Assembly (NCBI RefSeq): GCF_003002065.1
Contig: NZ_PVZG01000002.1
Span: 248,001-312,000 of the forward strand
Length of the DNA: 64,000 nt
Origin: Pseudosporangium ferrugineum
Lineage (GTDB): Bacteria > Actinomycetota > Actinomycetes > Mycobacteriales > Micromonosporaceae
Direction of reading: 5' to 3'
Shown here piece after piece: positions 28,696 to 37,737 of the stretch. Both the position numbers and the translations under genes were made by a program. The number at the start of each line of letters is the position of its first letter. The stretch's first letter is position 1. The notes beneath the pieces were generated by a model. The model saw nothing but the letters and a program-made list of their open reading frames with translations. It was not told where the DNA came from and searched no databases.

Positions 28696-30075
28696 TCAGT
28701 CCAGTGGCCGGGGCACGCCGGAGGTGCGGACGTGCCGGGCCGGATGGGTCAGCCGCCAGACCGCGCCGCACGCGCCCATCAGCAGGAACACGGTGACGGC
28801 GAAAGTGGTGAACCACAACGAATCCACCGTGGCGGCCACCAGCAGGGAGACCACCTGGGCGGACACGAGGGCCGCGCAGAGATGACGGTCCTCCACGCGC
28901 TCGGAGCGCCGCCAGGCGATGACGGCCAGCACGATGGCGCACAGGTGCATGCCGGCGAACACGGCGACCCCGACGAGCCCCTGGGTCACCACCGTGTAGA
29001 GCCACTGGTTGTCGAGCACCAGGCCCTGGTACAGCTCCGGCACGAGGGTGTTCGGCCCGCGGCCCAGGATCGGCCGCTGCGCGAACCAGTGGCCCACCAG
29101 GTGGTAGTCGTCGGTACGCCCGGAGATGCTCGGGTCCTCGTCGGCACCGGTGAACATGTAGGTGACCGTGCCGAGCAGGCCGGGCCGCACCACGACCAGG
29201 CCGCCGACGACCACCACCGTCAGCAGGGCGATGTTGTAGCGCATCCGCCAGCCCCACTGGATCATCATGATGACCAGAACGGCGCCGAGCGCGACGACCC
29301 CGGTGCGCGAGATCGACATCGGCAGCGCCGCGGCGCACAGCAGCGTGCACACGGCCGCCGCACGGCGGTGCCGCTTCAGCTCCCCGAACCGGGCGAAGTG
29401 GATGCCGAACGGCACCGCGATCGCCATGATGGCGCTGAACTCGATGTAGTGCGCGGCCGTGGAGGCCACCCGGAAGAAGTCGGAACCCCGCTCCGAGAAC
29501 CCGATGATCCCGCCCTTGACCTCCAGCCCGGGAAGGACCAGATACTCGGCCAGGTTGATCTTCGCCGTCGACTGGATGATGCCGATGACCGCCATGTAGC
29601 CGGCGCACCACACGAAGAACCGCAGCACGCTCTTGAGGCGCGTCCAGTTCGGGATGCCGTCGGCCATGATCAGCGTGATGCCGAGGAACTGCAGCAGCTG
29701 GAGCATCGCGAAGTTCTGGGCGTTGGCCTCGGTGCCCGGCAGGCCGCGCAGCATCCCGGCCAGGTACGAAGCGGTCGTGCCGGCCAGGTAGGCGAAGGCC
29801 GCCCAGCGCATCGGCTGCGGGCCGCTCATCGCCAGCCGCCGGTTCAGCCGGGTCAGCGCCCACCAGCAGAACAGGCCGAAGGCCAGCAGCAGCGCGGGCC
29901 GCCCCGCGAACGACATGTTGGGCACGATCAGCGTGCCCGGGATGAGGTACAGCAGGGCGGTCATGACGTTGACCATCGCCGCGACGTCGAGCCGCACCTG
30001 CCGCCGGGTGGCGTAGGTGCCGGCTTCGATCAGCGACGGCTCGAGGTCGTACGGGTGGTACCCGACCGCGCTCAC
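28696..30075 (-). CDS. O-antigen ligase/polymerase-like membrane protein (Wzy-like)
   Basis: A 459-residue protein with about 11-12 membrane helices. Start GTG at 30075, seven bases after the stop of the chain-length gene. A large outer loop near residues 290-340 contains SISGRTDDYHLVGHWFAQRPILGRGPNTLVPEL, matching the Wzy_C motif (GRxxxW... PxxGxGxxxF) of O-antigen polymerases and ligases. It would join repeat units at the outer face of the membrane. Coupled to the Wzz-like gene upstream on the same strand; the 235 bases after it up to 28460 hold the promoter side of the large secreted protein gene. Confidence 0.85.
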   Translation of the reverse strand: MSAVGYHPYDLEPSLIEAGTYATRRQVRLDVAAMVNVMTALLYLIPGTLIVPNMSFAGRPALLLAFGLFCWWALTRLNRRLAMSGPQPMRWAAFAYLAGTTASYLAGMLRGLPGTEANAQNFAMLQLLQFLGITLIMADGIPNWTRLKSVLRFFVWCAGYMAVIGIIQSTAKINLAEYLVLPGLEVKGGIIGFSERGSDFFRVASTAAHYIEFSAIMAIAVPFGIHFARFGELKRHRRAAAVCTLLCAAALPMSISRTGVVALGAVLVIMMIQWGWRMRYNIALLTVVVVGGLVVVRPGLLGTVTYMFTGADEDPSISGRTDDYHLVGHWFAQRPILGRGPNTLVPELYQGLVLDNQWLYTVVTQGLVGVAVFAGMHLCAIVLAVIAWRRSERVEDRHLCAALVSAQVVSLLVAATVDSLWFTTFAVTVFLLMGACGAVWRLTHPARHVRTSGVPRPLD

Positions 30076-30082
30076 GGCGGCC

Positions 30083-31165
30083 TCAGCTCTTGTCTTCCCG
30101 GGCCCCCCGGGGAACCGGCAGGATGATGGTGGCGTCGATGTTGTCGGCCGCCGGACGGGCGCTCCGGGAGACCACGACCCCGCTGCGGCCGTTGGCCGTA
30201 CCGTTGCGGTCCGACCCGTTCCTGGTGCCCGCCTCGCCGCCCTCGCCGCGGGTCGCCGCCTCGGCCCGCGCGGCGATCTCCGCCCGCGCCGAGGCCTCGC
30301 CGTGCCGGCCCTTGTCCTCCGCCTGCGGGGCGTGCGGGTGGCCGGCCGGATAGATGCGGGCGGTCTCCTCGCGTCCCCGTCCGCCGCGGTCGGCCCGGGT
30401 GCCGGTCTCGGCCCGCGCGCTCGCCGAGGGCAGGCGCAGCACGACGGTCGAGTCCACGGCCGGCGGCGGGGAGACCGAGCCGGTGCGCTGCGCCGGGACC
30501 GTGGCGGTGAACACCGGTTCGTCCGCCTCGTCCGCCGCCCGCTCGGTGCGCCTGCGCCGCATCCGCAGCAGGGCGTCGAGGCCGATGGACGCGCCGACGC
30601 TCAGCATCAGCGCGAGCCCGAACGCGACGATCGCCACCCGCTTCTTCTTCGACGTGACCGCCTCGACCTTGTCGCCGTTGTCCAGCGCCAGCGTGGTGAT
30701 CTGGTCCTGCTTCGGGGCGTCGAACTGCTCCTGCAGCGTGAGGACGAGCTGGTCGAGGACCTTCATGAGGCGCTGGACCGTGGTGGTGGCCTGGGCGCGG
30801 GACGTGCCGATCGCCTCGATGGTCAGGTACGTGGTGCCGTACTCCATCGTGACGGTGAAGTTGTCGGTGTAGCCGGCCGCGGTCAGCTGGGAGAGCACCT
30901 CTTCGCTCTGCGCCTGGAGGATCACCGCCGAGCCGAGTGCCGGGAAACCGAGATCCAGCCACCGGTTGTTCGGCTTGGGCGCGTTCGCGCCGGGGGAGGG
31001 CGCCTTCCGCTCCGGCGGCGGGATCAGTTGCAGGTGCCCGACCGCGCTGTAGTCGGGCTGGACGTTCTGCGACACCACGAAGACGCCGGCCAAGGATGCG
31101 AGCAGCACCGGGGCGAAGACGTACCACCGCCGGAACAGCATCTTGGTGAGATCCCAGAGATCCAC
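30083..31165 (-). CDS. Wzz/YveK-like chain-length regulator without kinase domain
   Basis: A 360-residue polysaccharide co-polymerase. GTG at 31165 follows GAGAGGACA. Residues about 8-34 (LTKMLFRRWYVFAPVLLASLAGVFVV) are the first membrane helix, then a periplasm-facing equivalent domain up to a second helix near 185-205 (VAIVAFGLALMLSVGASIGL). In place of a BY-kinase there is a long charged, disordered cytoplasmic tail rich in Arg, Glu and Ala (about 205-360). The tail may dock other synthesis proteins; no Walker motif is present. It begins a minus-strand operon with the polymerase. Confidence 0.83.
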   Translation of the reverse strand: MDLWDLTKMLFRRWYVFAPVLLASLAGVFVVSQNVQPDYSAVGHLQLIPPPERKAPSPGANAPKPNNRWLDLGFPALGSAVILQAQSEEVLSQLTAAGYTDNFTVTMEYGTTYLTIEAIGTSRAQATTTVQRLMKVLDQLVLTLQEQFDAPKQDQITTLALDNGDKVEAVTSKKKRVAIVAFGLALMLSVGASIGLDALLRMRRRRTERAADEADEPVFTATVPAQRTGSVSPPPAVDSTVVLRLPSASARAETGTRADRGGRGREETARIYPAGHPHAPQAEDKGRHGEASARAEIAARAEAATRGEGGEAGTRNGSDRNGTANGRSGVVVSRSARPAADNIDATIILPVPRGAREDKS

Positions 31166-31536
31166 GATGTCCTCTCGTCGACGCGCCGGCGAACCACTCG
31201 CCCAGGACGACCTCAGCAGGCCGCCGGCGGACCGGCGGGGATACGGGTCAGGGTACGCGACCGGCAACAGGCTGCCCAGGGACCGGAATCGGCTTACCGG
31301 GCCTGAAAAGGGGCCGGACCGGACCGGGATCGCCAACCCGACAGACAAACCACCGGTCATCCCCGGCAAAACGGCCTGCTGTACAAAACGGCCAGGTCAG
31401 CCCTCCTGCCACCGAGCCCGGCATTTGCCGCGCGGCCGGCCGTGCTACCGGCACTGCCTGTCCGGAGGATCCCGCCCGGGCGGAGACTGCCTAATGTGAC
31501 TGGCATGCCACGATGCCGCGCCGCTGAGCCGTACCC
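31166..31536. other. Divergent promoter region between chain-length gene and asparagine-synthase-like gene
   Basis: A 371-base gap with no supported gene. It must drive the minus-strand Wzz-like gene and the plus-strand gene at 31537. A plausible plus-strand -10 is TAATGT near 31493-31498, without a good -35. Several short GGCCGG-rich inverted repeats occur but none stands out. Confidence 0.45.
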
Positions 31537-33354
31537 GTGAAGGGTTTTCTGGCGATCTCCGCTGCCGGCGGACGGCCCGGTGCGCGGCTGCCCGCCGGTG
31601 TCGCGGCGCTGCTCGGCGAGGCGGCGGCGAGCCATCGCACCCCGGACGGCTGGGTGGTCCTGACCCCCGCCGGTCCCGGTGACGAGGTGGCCGATCCCGG
31701 GACCGCTTTCACCGTACGGCTGACCCGGTCGATCCGTGACCGCACGACGGACCTCGAGACCGGCGCCCTGGCCCGCCTGCTCGCCGGCGGCACCCCGAGC
31801 GATCCGGCCGCGCTCGCCGCGATCCTGCCTCCCTGGGGCGCGGCGCACCGGGCCGGCCCGGACGCACCGGTGGTGATGGCCACCGACTGGCTGGGGATGC
31901 GGCACCTCTACCACTGGCAGGGCGACGGCATCGCCGCGATCTCCACGAGCGCGCGCTGCCTGGCCCGGCTCGCGGGCGCGGGCCTGGACACAGCCGCGCT
32001 CGGCGTGCAGAGCCTGCTCGGCTGGCAGCTCGGCACGACCACCGCCTTCGCGGACGTGCGGAAGCTCGGCCCCGGGTGCCTGGCGGTGCTCGCCGGCGGC
32101 CGGGTCTCGGTGCGCCGCTACGCCGACGAGTCCCTCGCCCGTCCCGCGACGGCGCCGGAGTTCGGGGACGTGGTCGACGAGATGGCCACCATCCTGCGCG
32201 ACTTCCACCGCGGATACCTCGCCGATCACCCCGGCACGGTGCTGCAACTGACCGGGGGGCAGGATTCCCGCCTGCTGCTCTGCGCCGTGCCGCCGGAGCA
32301 GCGGGCGAGCCTGCGGGCGCTGACGCTCGACGTGCGCGGCGGCGTGGAGTCCCGGATCGCCGGGCGCCTCAGCGCGCTGGCCGGCCTGCCCCACCAGGTG
32401 TACCGGGTGGACCAACAGCCGCCGGTCAGCGATGCCGTCGTGCACGACGCCGCGCTGGCCGCCGCCGCTGCCCTCGAATGCGGCGCCAGCCCGGTCGCCC
32501 TGGCACCGCTGGCGCTGATCGAGGCGCAGCTGGAGCAGGGGCACCGGCTCTCCGGCGCCGGCGGCGAGACCGCCCGCGGCTTCTACTACGCCGGGCAGCC
32601 CGCCCACGCCGGCACCTCGGCGCGGCTGGTCGAGCGGCTCGCCGGCTGGCGGCTCTTCGTCAACGAGGCCGTCGCCGCGGACGCGCTCGACCCCGGGTTC
32701 GCCGCCGCCCGCCGCGAGGCGCTCGCCGCGGTCGAGGCCTGCTTCCGGGGATACGACGACGACTGGTTGCGCGCCACCGACGAGTTCTACCTCTGGCAGC
32801 GGACCCAGCGGTGGGCCGGCGCGCACGGCACCGCCGCCGCGACCGACCGGTTCTTCGTCAATCCCTTGCTGGACCGCAGGTTCATGGAGCTCGCGCTCGT
32901 GCCGGCGCCGGAGGACAAGCGCGGCTCGCGGCTCACCGGACGGCTCATGGTCCGCCTGGATCCCGCGCTGGCCGCCGTGCCCCTCGACTCCGGGCTGGTG
33001 CCCGGCCGGCTGGGCGGCGGCGGGTGGCGGACCCGGGCGGCGCTGGCCCGGGTGGCCGCCGGCAAGGCCGCCGCGAAGCTGCGCCAGCGGGCGACCGGCG
33101 GACGCCGCACCCAGCTCGGTGCCGCCGCGGTCGCCGAGGCCGTGGTGCGCCACTGGCGCGCGGAACCCGGCCGGGCGGCGGCCCTGCGCGACACCGGGAT
33201 CATCCGCGCGGACTGGCTCGGTGAGCTGCTCGCCGGCCGGCGCCCCGCCGATCCGGCAACCGTCGCCTTCCTGCTCAACGTGCTGGTGGCCACCGAGGCC
33301 GCCAGCGGACATCCCGTACCCGCCGGCGCCGGTGCCGCGCCGGTCCGGGGCTGA
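31537..33354 (+). CDS. Asparagine-synthase-like ATP-dependent amide ligase lacking the N-terminal cysteine
   Basis: A 605-residue AsnB homologue. The start GTG at 31537 gives MKGFLAIS; there is no MCG, so the glutaminase nucleophile is absent. The N-terminal half is a degenerate Ntn-hydrolase fold (WLGMRHLYHW aligns with the usual R-D-x-x-G-x-x-P-L-Y stretch). The synthetase half has a PP-loop variant TGGQDSR at 239-245 in place of SGGVDS, so adenylation of a carboxylate is likely retained, with ammonia or an amine from elsewhere as nucleophile. It sits 59 bases ahead of a canonical AsnB. In a polysaccharide locus such enzymes may amidate uronic acids; this is inferred. Confidence 0.78.
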   Translation: MKGFLAISAAGGRPGARLPAGVAALLGEAAASHRTPDGWVVLTPAGPGDEVADPGTAFTVRLTRSIRDRTTDLETGALARLLAGGTPSDPAALAAILPPWGAAHRAGPDAPVVMATDWLGMRHLYHWQGDGIAAISTSARCLARLAGAGLDTAALGVQSLLGWQLGTTTAFADVRKLGPGCLAVLAGGRVSVRRYADESLARPATAPEFGDVVDEMATILRDFHRGYLADHPGTVLQLTGGQDSRLLLCAVPPEQRASLRALTLDVRGGVESRIAGRLSALAGLPHQVYRVDQQPPVSDAVVHDAALAAAAALECGASPVALAPLALIEAQLEQGHRLSGAGGETARGFYYAGQPAHAGTSARLVERLAGWRLFVNEAVAADALDPGFAAARREALAAVEACFRGYDDDWLRATDEFYLWQRTQRWAGAHGTAAATDRFFVNPLLDRRFMELALVPAPEDKRGSRLTGRLMVRLDPALAAVPLDSGLVPGRLGGGGWRTRAALARVAAGKAAAKLRQRATGGRRTQLGAAAVAEAVVRHWRAEPGRAAALRDTGIIRADWLGELLAGRRPADPATVAFLLNVLVATEAASGHPVPAGAGAAPVRG

Positions 33355-33413
33355 CGCGGCGCTACGCCGAGCCGTCCGGTGCCGACCGGCGGCCGATCCG
33401 AAGGAGAAGACAC

Positions 33414-35297
33414 GTGTGCGGTCTGGTCGGGCGATGCACGCATGCCGGCGGCACGGTCACCGCGGACGAGATCCGGGAGGCGCTCGCGCCGATCCGGCAC
33501 CGCGGTCCCGACGCCGACGGGGTCTGGACCGGCGCGGGGATCGGGCTCGGGCACGTACGACTGTCCATCCTGGACCTGAGCGATGCCGCCGCGCAGCCGA
33601 TGGTCTCGCCGGACGGCCGCTACGTCCTGGCGTTCAACGGTGAGATCTACAACTTCCGGCAGCTGCGCGACGAGTTGCGCGAGGCCGGCGTGCAGGTGCA
33701 CTCGACCGGCGACACCGAGGTGCTGCTCTCGCTCATCGCGGTGCACGGCTGCGCCGCCGCGTTCCGGCGTCTGGAGGGGGACTGGGCGGTCGCCGTCTGG
33801 GACACCCGCGACGAGGTGCTGACGCTGGGCCGCGACGTGCACGGGGTCAAGCCGCTCTACTTCAGGCGTACGGCCGACGGCGGGCTGCGCTTCGGCTCCG
33901 AGATCAAGGCGCTGGTGGCCACCGGCGGCGCCGCGGCCGAGCCGAGCGTCGCCGGGATCAACGCCGCCCTGCTGGGCTACTCGATGACGTGGGGCGATCG
34001 CACCCTCTACCGCGGCGTGCACGCGGTGCGGCCCGGCGAACGGCTGGTGTTCGACCCCCGCCGGGGCACCGTGGACCGGTCGCTGTTCGCCCGCATCGTC
34101 GACTGGGTGGACGACGATCTCTACCGCGAGCTGTCCGCCGCCCCCGCCGCCGAGGTGGTGCGGCGGGTCGACGAGGCGATCGGCGCGGGCGTGCGCTCCC
34201 GGCTGGTCAGCGACGCCCCGCTGGCGTGCCTGGCCAGCGGCGGCGTGGACTCCAGCCTGATCGCCACGGTGGCCGGCGGGGAGCGCCCCGACCTGCCCCT
34301 GTACCACGCCGACGTGGTCAACGACAGCGAGCGGCCGGCCGCCGAGGCGCTGGCCGCGGCCCTGGGACTGCGGCTGCGCACCGTACGCGTGACCGACGCC
34401 GACATCATCGCCGCGATCCCCGACGTGACCTGGTACAACGACGGCCCGCTGATCTACCACCTGAACGCGCTGCCGTTCTACGCGGTGTGCCGGCTCGCGG
34501 CCGAGGACGGCATCAAGGTGCTGCTCACCGGCGAGGGCAGCGACGAATACCTGATCGGCTACCCGGATCAGGCGCTGCGTCCGGTGCTGGATCTGGTGGG
34601 CCGGGTGAAGAAGGTGCCCCGCTCGTGGCTGTCGGCTCTGTCGCCCAAGGCCGCCAAGCTGTTCTGGCCGCACCCGGACGACACGTTCGCGCAGCGGCTG
34701 GTCGAGCTCAGCTCCGGCTTCGAGGCGCAGACCGTCGGCCTGGCCAGCGGCGGCGCGGTCGGCGAGGCGGGCCGGCGCCGCGACCGCCGGTCCCGGGTCG
34801 CGTCCCTGGACCTGGCGCAGTCGCACCTCGTGTCGCTGCTGCACCGCAACGACCGGCTCGGCATGGCGTGGGGCCTCGAGGCCCGATTCCCCTTCCTGGC
34901 ACCGGAATTCACCCGGCTCGCGGTCAACCTGCCGGACCGCTACAAGCTGCGCCGCACCGTACGCGCCAACGACCGGCGCCACCCGTTCATCGTGGACAAG
35001 TGGGCGATCCGCGAGGTGGCCGCCCGCCGCCTGCCGAAGAGCCTCGCGGCCCGGCCGAAGCGGGGCTTCCCGGTCTCCATCACGCGCCGGCTGACGGTGT
35101 CGCCGAAGTTCTTCGAGGACGGCTTCGTCGCCGACATGTACGGCCTGAACGACGCGGCGATCGCGGTGGCCGTCGGCGACGGCCCGAGCGAGTGGCTGAC
35201 CCGGCTGATCCTCACCGAGGTATGGGGACAGCTCTTCTTCCGCGGCGCCGGCCGGGAGCAGATGGGTGAGGCCCTGCAGATCCACACCACGACCTGA
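33414..35297 (+). CDS. asnB: Glutamine-hydrolysing asparagine synthase-type amidotransferase
   Basis: A 627-residue class II amidotransferase. GTG at 33414 after GAAGGAGAAG gives mature N-terminal Cys2 (MCGLVG). Glutaminase motifs: RHRGPDADG, GHVRLSILDLS, FNGEIYNFRQLR. Synthetase motif: SGGVDS at 275-280, with GEGSDEYLIGY and RFPFLAP further on. The protein releases ammonia from glutamine and couples it to an adenylated carboxylate. True asparagine synthesis is possible. Lying inside the polymer locus, an amidotransferase acting on a hexuronic acid residue, like WbpS of Pseudomonas O antigens, is at least as likely. It converges on the beta-helix gene nine bases away. Confidence 0.87.
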   Translation: MCGLVGRCTHAGGTVTADEIREALAPIRHRGPDADGVWTGAGIGLGHVRLSILDLSDAAAQPMVSPDGRYVLAFNGEIYNFRQLRDELREAGVQVHSTGDTEVLLSLIAVHGCAAAFRRLEGDWAVAVWDTRDEVLTLGRDVHGVKPLYFRRTADGGLRFGSEIKALVATGGAAAEPSVAGINAALLGYSMTWGDRTLYRGVHAVRPGERLVFDPRRGTVDRSLFARIVDWVDDDLYRELSAAPAAEVVRRVDEAIGAGVRSRLVSDAPLACLASGGVDSSLIATVAGGERPDLPLYHADVVNDSERPAAEALAAALGLRLRTVRVTDADIIAAIPDVTWYNDGPLIYHLNALPFYAVCRLAAEDGIKVLLTGEGSDEYLIGYPDQALRPVLDLVGRVKKVPRSWLSALSPKAAKLFWPHPDDTFAQRLVELSSGFEAQTVGLASGGAVGEAGRRRDRRSRVASLDLAQSHLVSLLHRNDRLGMAWGLEARFPFLAPEFTRLAVNLPDRYKLRRTVRANDRRHPFIVDKWAIREVAARRLPKSLAARPKRGFPVSITRRLTVSPKFFEDGFVADMYGLNDAAIAVAVGDGPSEWLTRLILTEVWGQLFFRGAGREQMGEALQIHTTT

Positions 35298-35306
35298 GCG
35301 GCACCG

Positions 35307-36446
35307 TCAGGACTGCGGCTTCACCTCGCCGGACCCGTCCTGCCAGGTGTTGCCGCGCCACTCGTTGCCGGCATGCATCTCGAACGTGGCCACCGGACCG
35401 TAGTAGCCGCATTTGGGGCCGTACTTCTTGCCGAAGCGGTTGTCCACATATCGGATATTGGTGCCGATCGGATACGGCTTGGCGGAGGTCGACCCGCCGT
35501 ACGTGCAATAGCCGCCATCGGTGTTGAAAAGGTTCTTCTCGATCAGCGCACCGTCGATCGGCGCGAAATCGCCGTAGAGCGACAGCGCCGAGGAACACCC
35601 TTTGCTCTGGCAGTCGAGGTTGTTGTGCACGACGGTGAAGTTCTTGCCGCCGTTGGAACCGATCGCGGTCTGGTGCGCGCCGTCGACGTACACCCAGCCG
35701 TGCAGGTACGAATCCTCGATGCGCACGTTGTTCGCCATGTTGGCGCCGCGGCCGGTGCCGTGGATGTGGCACCGGATGCAGGTGTAGTCGTCGCTGCCGA
35801 TGGCGGCCTGCCCGTTGGGGTCGACGCCCCCGCCGCCGTCGATCTCCACGTCGACCAGCTTCAGCCCGCCGAGGCTCCAGTCGGTGAGGTACGTGGCGCC
35901 GACCAGGCCCTCCACCCGGGAGCGGGTGATCGAGACGTTCTTCGCCTGGATGGTCAGGCCCTTGAGGAAGCGGCACCCGTCCAGCTTGGTGTTCGCCCTC
36001 GTGATGGTGCCGTTGCAGGTCCGCAGCTTGACGCCGGTGTGCTGCCAGCCGGTGCAGCTCGCGTCGGGGAACGACGGGAAGGCGCCGCACGGCCCGGACG
36101 GACCCGCGGCCGACTTCGGCTCCGGCTTGCGGGTGGCGGGCGCACGGGAGGGCCGGGAACTGCCGGAGGGCGTCGCGGACGGCTTCGCCGAGGGGCCGGC
36201 GCCGGTGGGCGCCGCGGTGCCGGACGGCAGCGCCGGCGACGATGCCGCGGCGCCGGCCCGGGCGTCGGCCACCGGCTCGCGGGCCGTGCCCGGGCCGATG
36301 AAGCGGAACAGGGTGGCGCCGGCGACCATCACCAGCAGCGCGCCGAGGATGGCGAGCACCATCCGTCCCCGGGGCTCGCGGGCGCCGTGGCTGCCGCGCC
36401 GGCCGGCTCGGTCCGGTCCGGCTGCTTCGTCCTCGTGGGCTGTCAT
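35307..36446 (-). CDS. Membrane-anchored parallel beta-helix protein
   Basis: 379 residues. ATG at 36446 after GGCGGAGG. A charged cytoplasmic stub, one helix (about 29-52, MVLAILGALLVMVAGATLF), then a low-complexity Pro/Ser/Ala/Thr linker (about 65-120) and a C-terminal right-handed beta-helix (about 125-379) with repeating rungs such as VKLRTCNGTITRANTKLDGC, LTIQAKNVSITRSRV and VRIEDSYLHGWVYVDG. Paired cysteines (CGAF, CTGW, CIRCHI, CQSKGC, CTYGG, CGYYG) suggest disulfides. Beta-helices of this kind bind or cleave uronic-acid polymers, but no lyase triad is obvious. Probably handles the secreted polysaccharide at the cell surface. Confidence 0.8.
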   Translation of the reverse strand: MTAHEDEAAGPDRAGRRGSHGAREPRGRMVLAILGALLVMVAGATLFRFIGPGTAREPVADARAGAAASSPALPSGTAAPTGAGPSAKPSATPSGSSRPSRAPATRKPEPKSAAGPSGPCGAFPSFPDASCTGWQHTGVKLRTCNGTITRANTKLDGCRFLKGLTIQAKNVSITRSRVEGLVGATYLTDWSLGGLKLVDVEIDGGGGVDPNGQAAIGSDDYTCIRCHIHGTGRGANMANNVRIEDSYLHGWVYVDGAHQTAIGSNGGKNFTVVHNNLDCQSKGCSSALSLYGDFAPIDGALIEKNLFNTDGGYCTYGGSTSAKPYPIGTNIRYVDNRFGKKYGPKCGYYGPVATFEMHAGNEWRGNTWQDGSGEVKPQS

Positions 36447-36797
36447 GTCCTCCGCCGACCGTTATCGGTTCGCCCGGCCCGATCCTCGTCGCCGGCCGGA
36501 GTCCGGCCCGCCATTCCTGCGCGCATTGCGGGGCGCCTATTCATCGTCGGGAGCGGCCCATGCTAGCACCGCCGGCCGGCCCTGGGACCCCGCCGCCCGG
36601 AATGCGGAATTGCGGCCGGAGCGGCAATTCCCGCATATTTCCGCAGAGTCCGGAATGCGCGGCGCACCCGGGCCGCCGGAGGAAGGGGCGGCGACGAATA
36701 CCCGACAGTCCGGGGTGTCCGTCCGGGGGAACCGCGCGGGCCCCGCGATTGGCAGGATGGTGGCGGCCGTGCCCGCCGCCGTACGTGAGGAGCCGCG
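36447..36797. other. Divergent intergenic region with an inverted repeat
   Basis: A 351-base gap between divergent genes (beta-helix and GT2). It contains the inverted repeat ATGCGGAATTGC (36602-36613) and GCAATTCCCGCAT (36624-36636), arms matching apart from one extra base, with a ten-base loop. Either an operator or a 5' hairpin is possible. Several copies of the short word GGAATGCG flank it. No gene is supported. Confidence 0.55.
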
Positions 36798-37730
36798 TTG
36801 ACCGACGCCGAGGAGACGATCGCCGTGGTCGTCGTCACCTACCACAGCGAGGCCGTGCTGCCGGGGCTGCTGACGACGCTGGAGCAGGGCCTCGACGGGC
36901 TCTCCTGGCACCTGACCGTCGCGGACAACGCCTCCGCCGACGAAAGCGTGGCGACCGTGCGCCGCCTGCTGCCCGCGGCCCGGGTGGTCGAGATGGGCCG
37001 CAACGCCGGGTACGCCGCCGGGATCAACGCCGCGGTGGCCGCCGCCGGGGAGCACACGGCCGTGCTGGTGCTCAACCCGGACATCCGGCTCACGCCCGGG
37101 TGCGGCCGGGAGCTGGTGGAGGTGCTGCGGCGTACCGGAGCGGGGATCGTGGTGCCGCGCATGGAGCGCGGGGACGGCTCGCAGATCGCGGCCCTGCGCC
37201 GGGAACCGTCCATCCCGCGGGCGTTCGGGGACGCGCTGCTCGGCGCGTCCCGGGCCACCCGCTACCCGTGGCTCGGCGAGCTGGTCGCCGGCGAGCGCAG
37301 CTACGCCGAGGAGACCGTCGCCGACTGGGGCGCCGGCTCGGCGATGCTGATCAGCGCCGAGTGCTGGCGCCGGGTCGCCCCGTGGGACGAGTCGTTCTTC
37401 CTCTACTCGGAGGAGACCGACTTCGCGCTGCGGGCCCGCGACGCCGGGCTGCTGACCCGGCTGGCGCCGCGGGCCCTCGTCGTGCACCTGGAGGGCGAAT
37501 CGAAGGTGTCGCCGCGGCTGTGGGCGATGCTGAGCGTCAACCGGGTCCGCCTCTACCGCCGCCGCCACCGCGCCTGGGCCACCGCGCTCTACTGGTCGGC
37601 GCTCGTGCTGCGCGAGGCGTCGCGGGCGGTGCTCGGCAACCCGGCGAGCCGGGCGGCGGCGACCGCGCTCACCAGCCCGCGCCTGCTGCGCACCGCTCCC
37701 GGTCCGGAGTGGATGGTCCGGCGCGGCTGA
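36798..37730 (+). CDS. Family 2 glycosyltransferase (rhamnosyltransferase-like)
   Basis: A 310-residue GT-A transferase. TTG at 36798 with GAGGAG ahead is the best start. N-terminal strand AVVVVTYHSEAVL; donor motif LNPDIRL in the DXD position; acceptor region WGAGSAMLISAECW; and EETDFALRARDAG, the ED-x-D/base motif typical of WbbL-like rhamnosyltransferases. Since dTDP-rhamnose genes are in the locus, transfer of rhamnose is a fair guess. It is a single-gene unit converging on the PHP gene after seven bases. Confidence 0.85.
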   Translation: MTDAEETIAVVVVTYHSEAVLPGLLTTLEQGLDGLSWHLTVADNASADESVATVRRLLPAARVVEMGRNAGYAAGINAAVAAAGEHTAVLVLNPDIRLTPGCGRELVEVLRRTGAGIVVPRMERGDGSQIAALRREPSIPRAFGDALLGASRATRYPWLGELVAGERSYAEETVADWGAGSAMLISAECWRRVAPWDESFFLYSEETDFALRARDAGLLTRLAPRALVVHLEGESKVSPRLWAMLSVNRVRLYRRRHRAWATALYWSALVLREASRAVLGNPASRAAATALTSPRLLRTAPGPEWMVRRG

Positions 37731-37737
37731 CGCCCGA

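Noticed and set aside
31537..35297. A lasso-peptide cluster, because two AsnB-type proteins are adjacent
   Set aside because: No precursor peptide, PqqD-like recognition protein or transglutaminase-type protease is present, and the surrounding genes all belong to polysaccharide synthesis.
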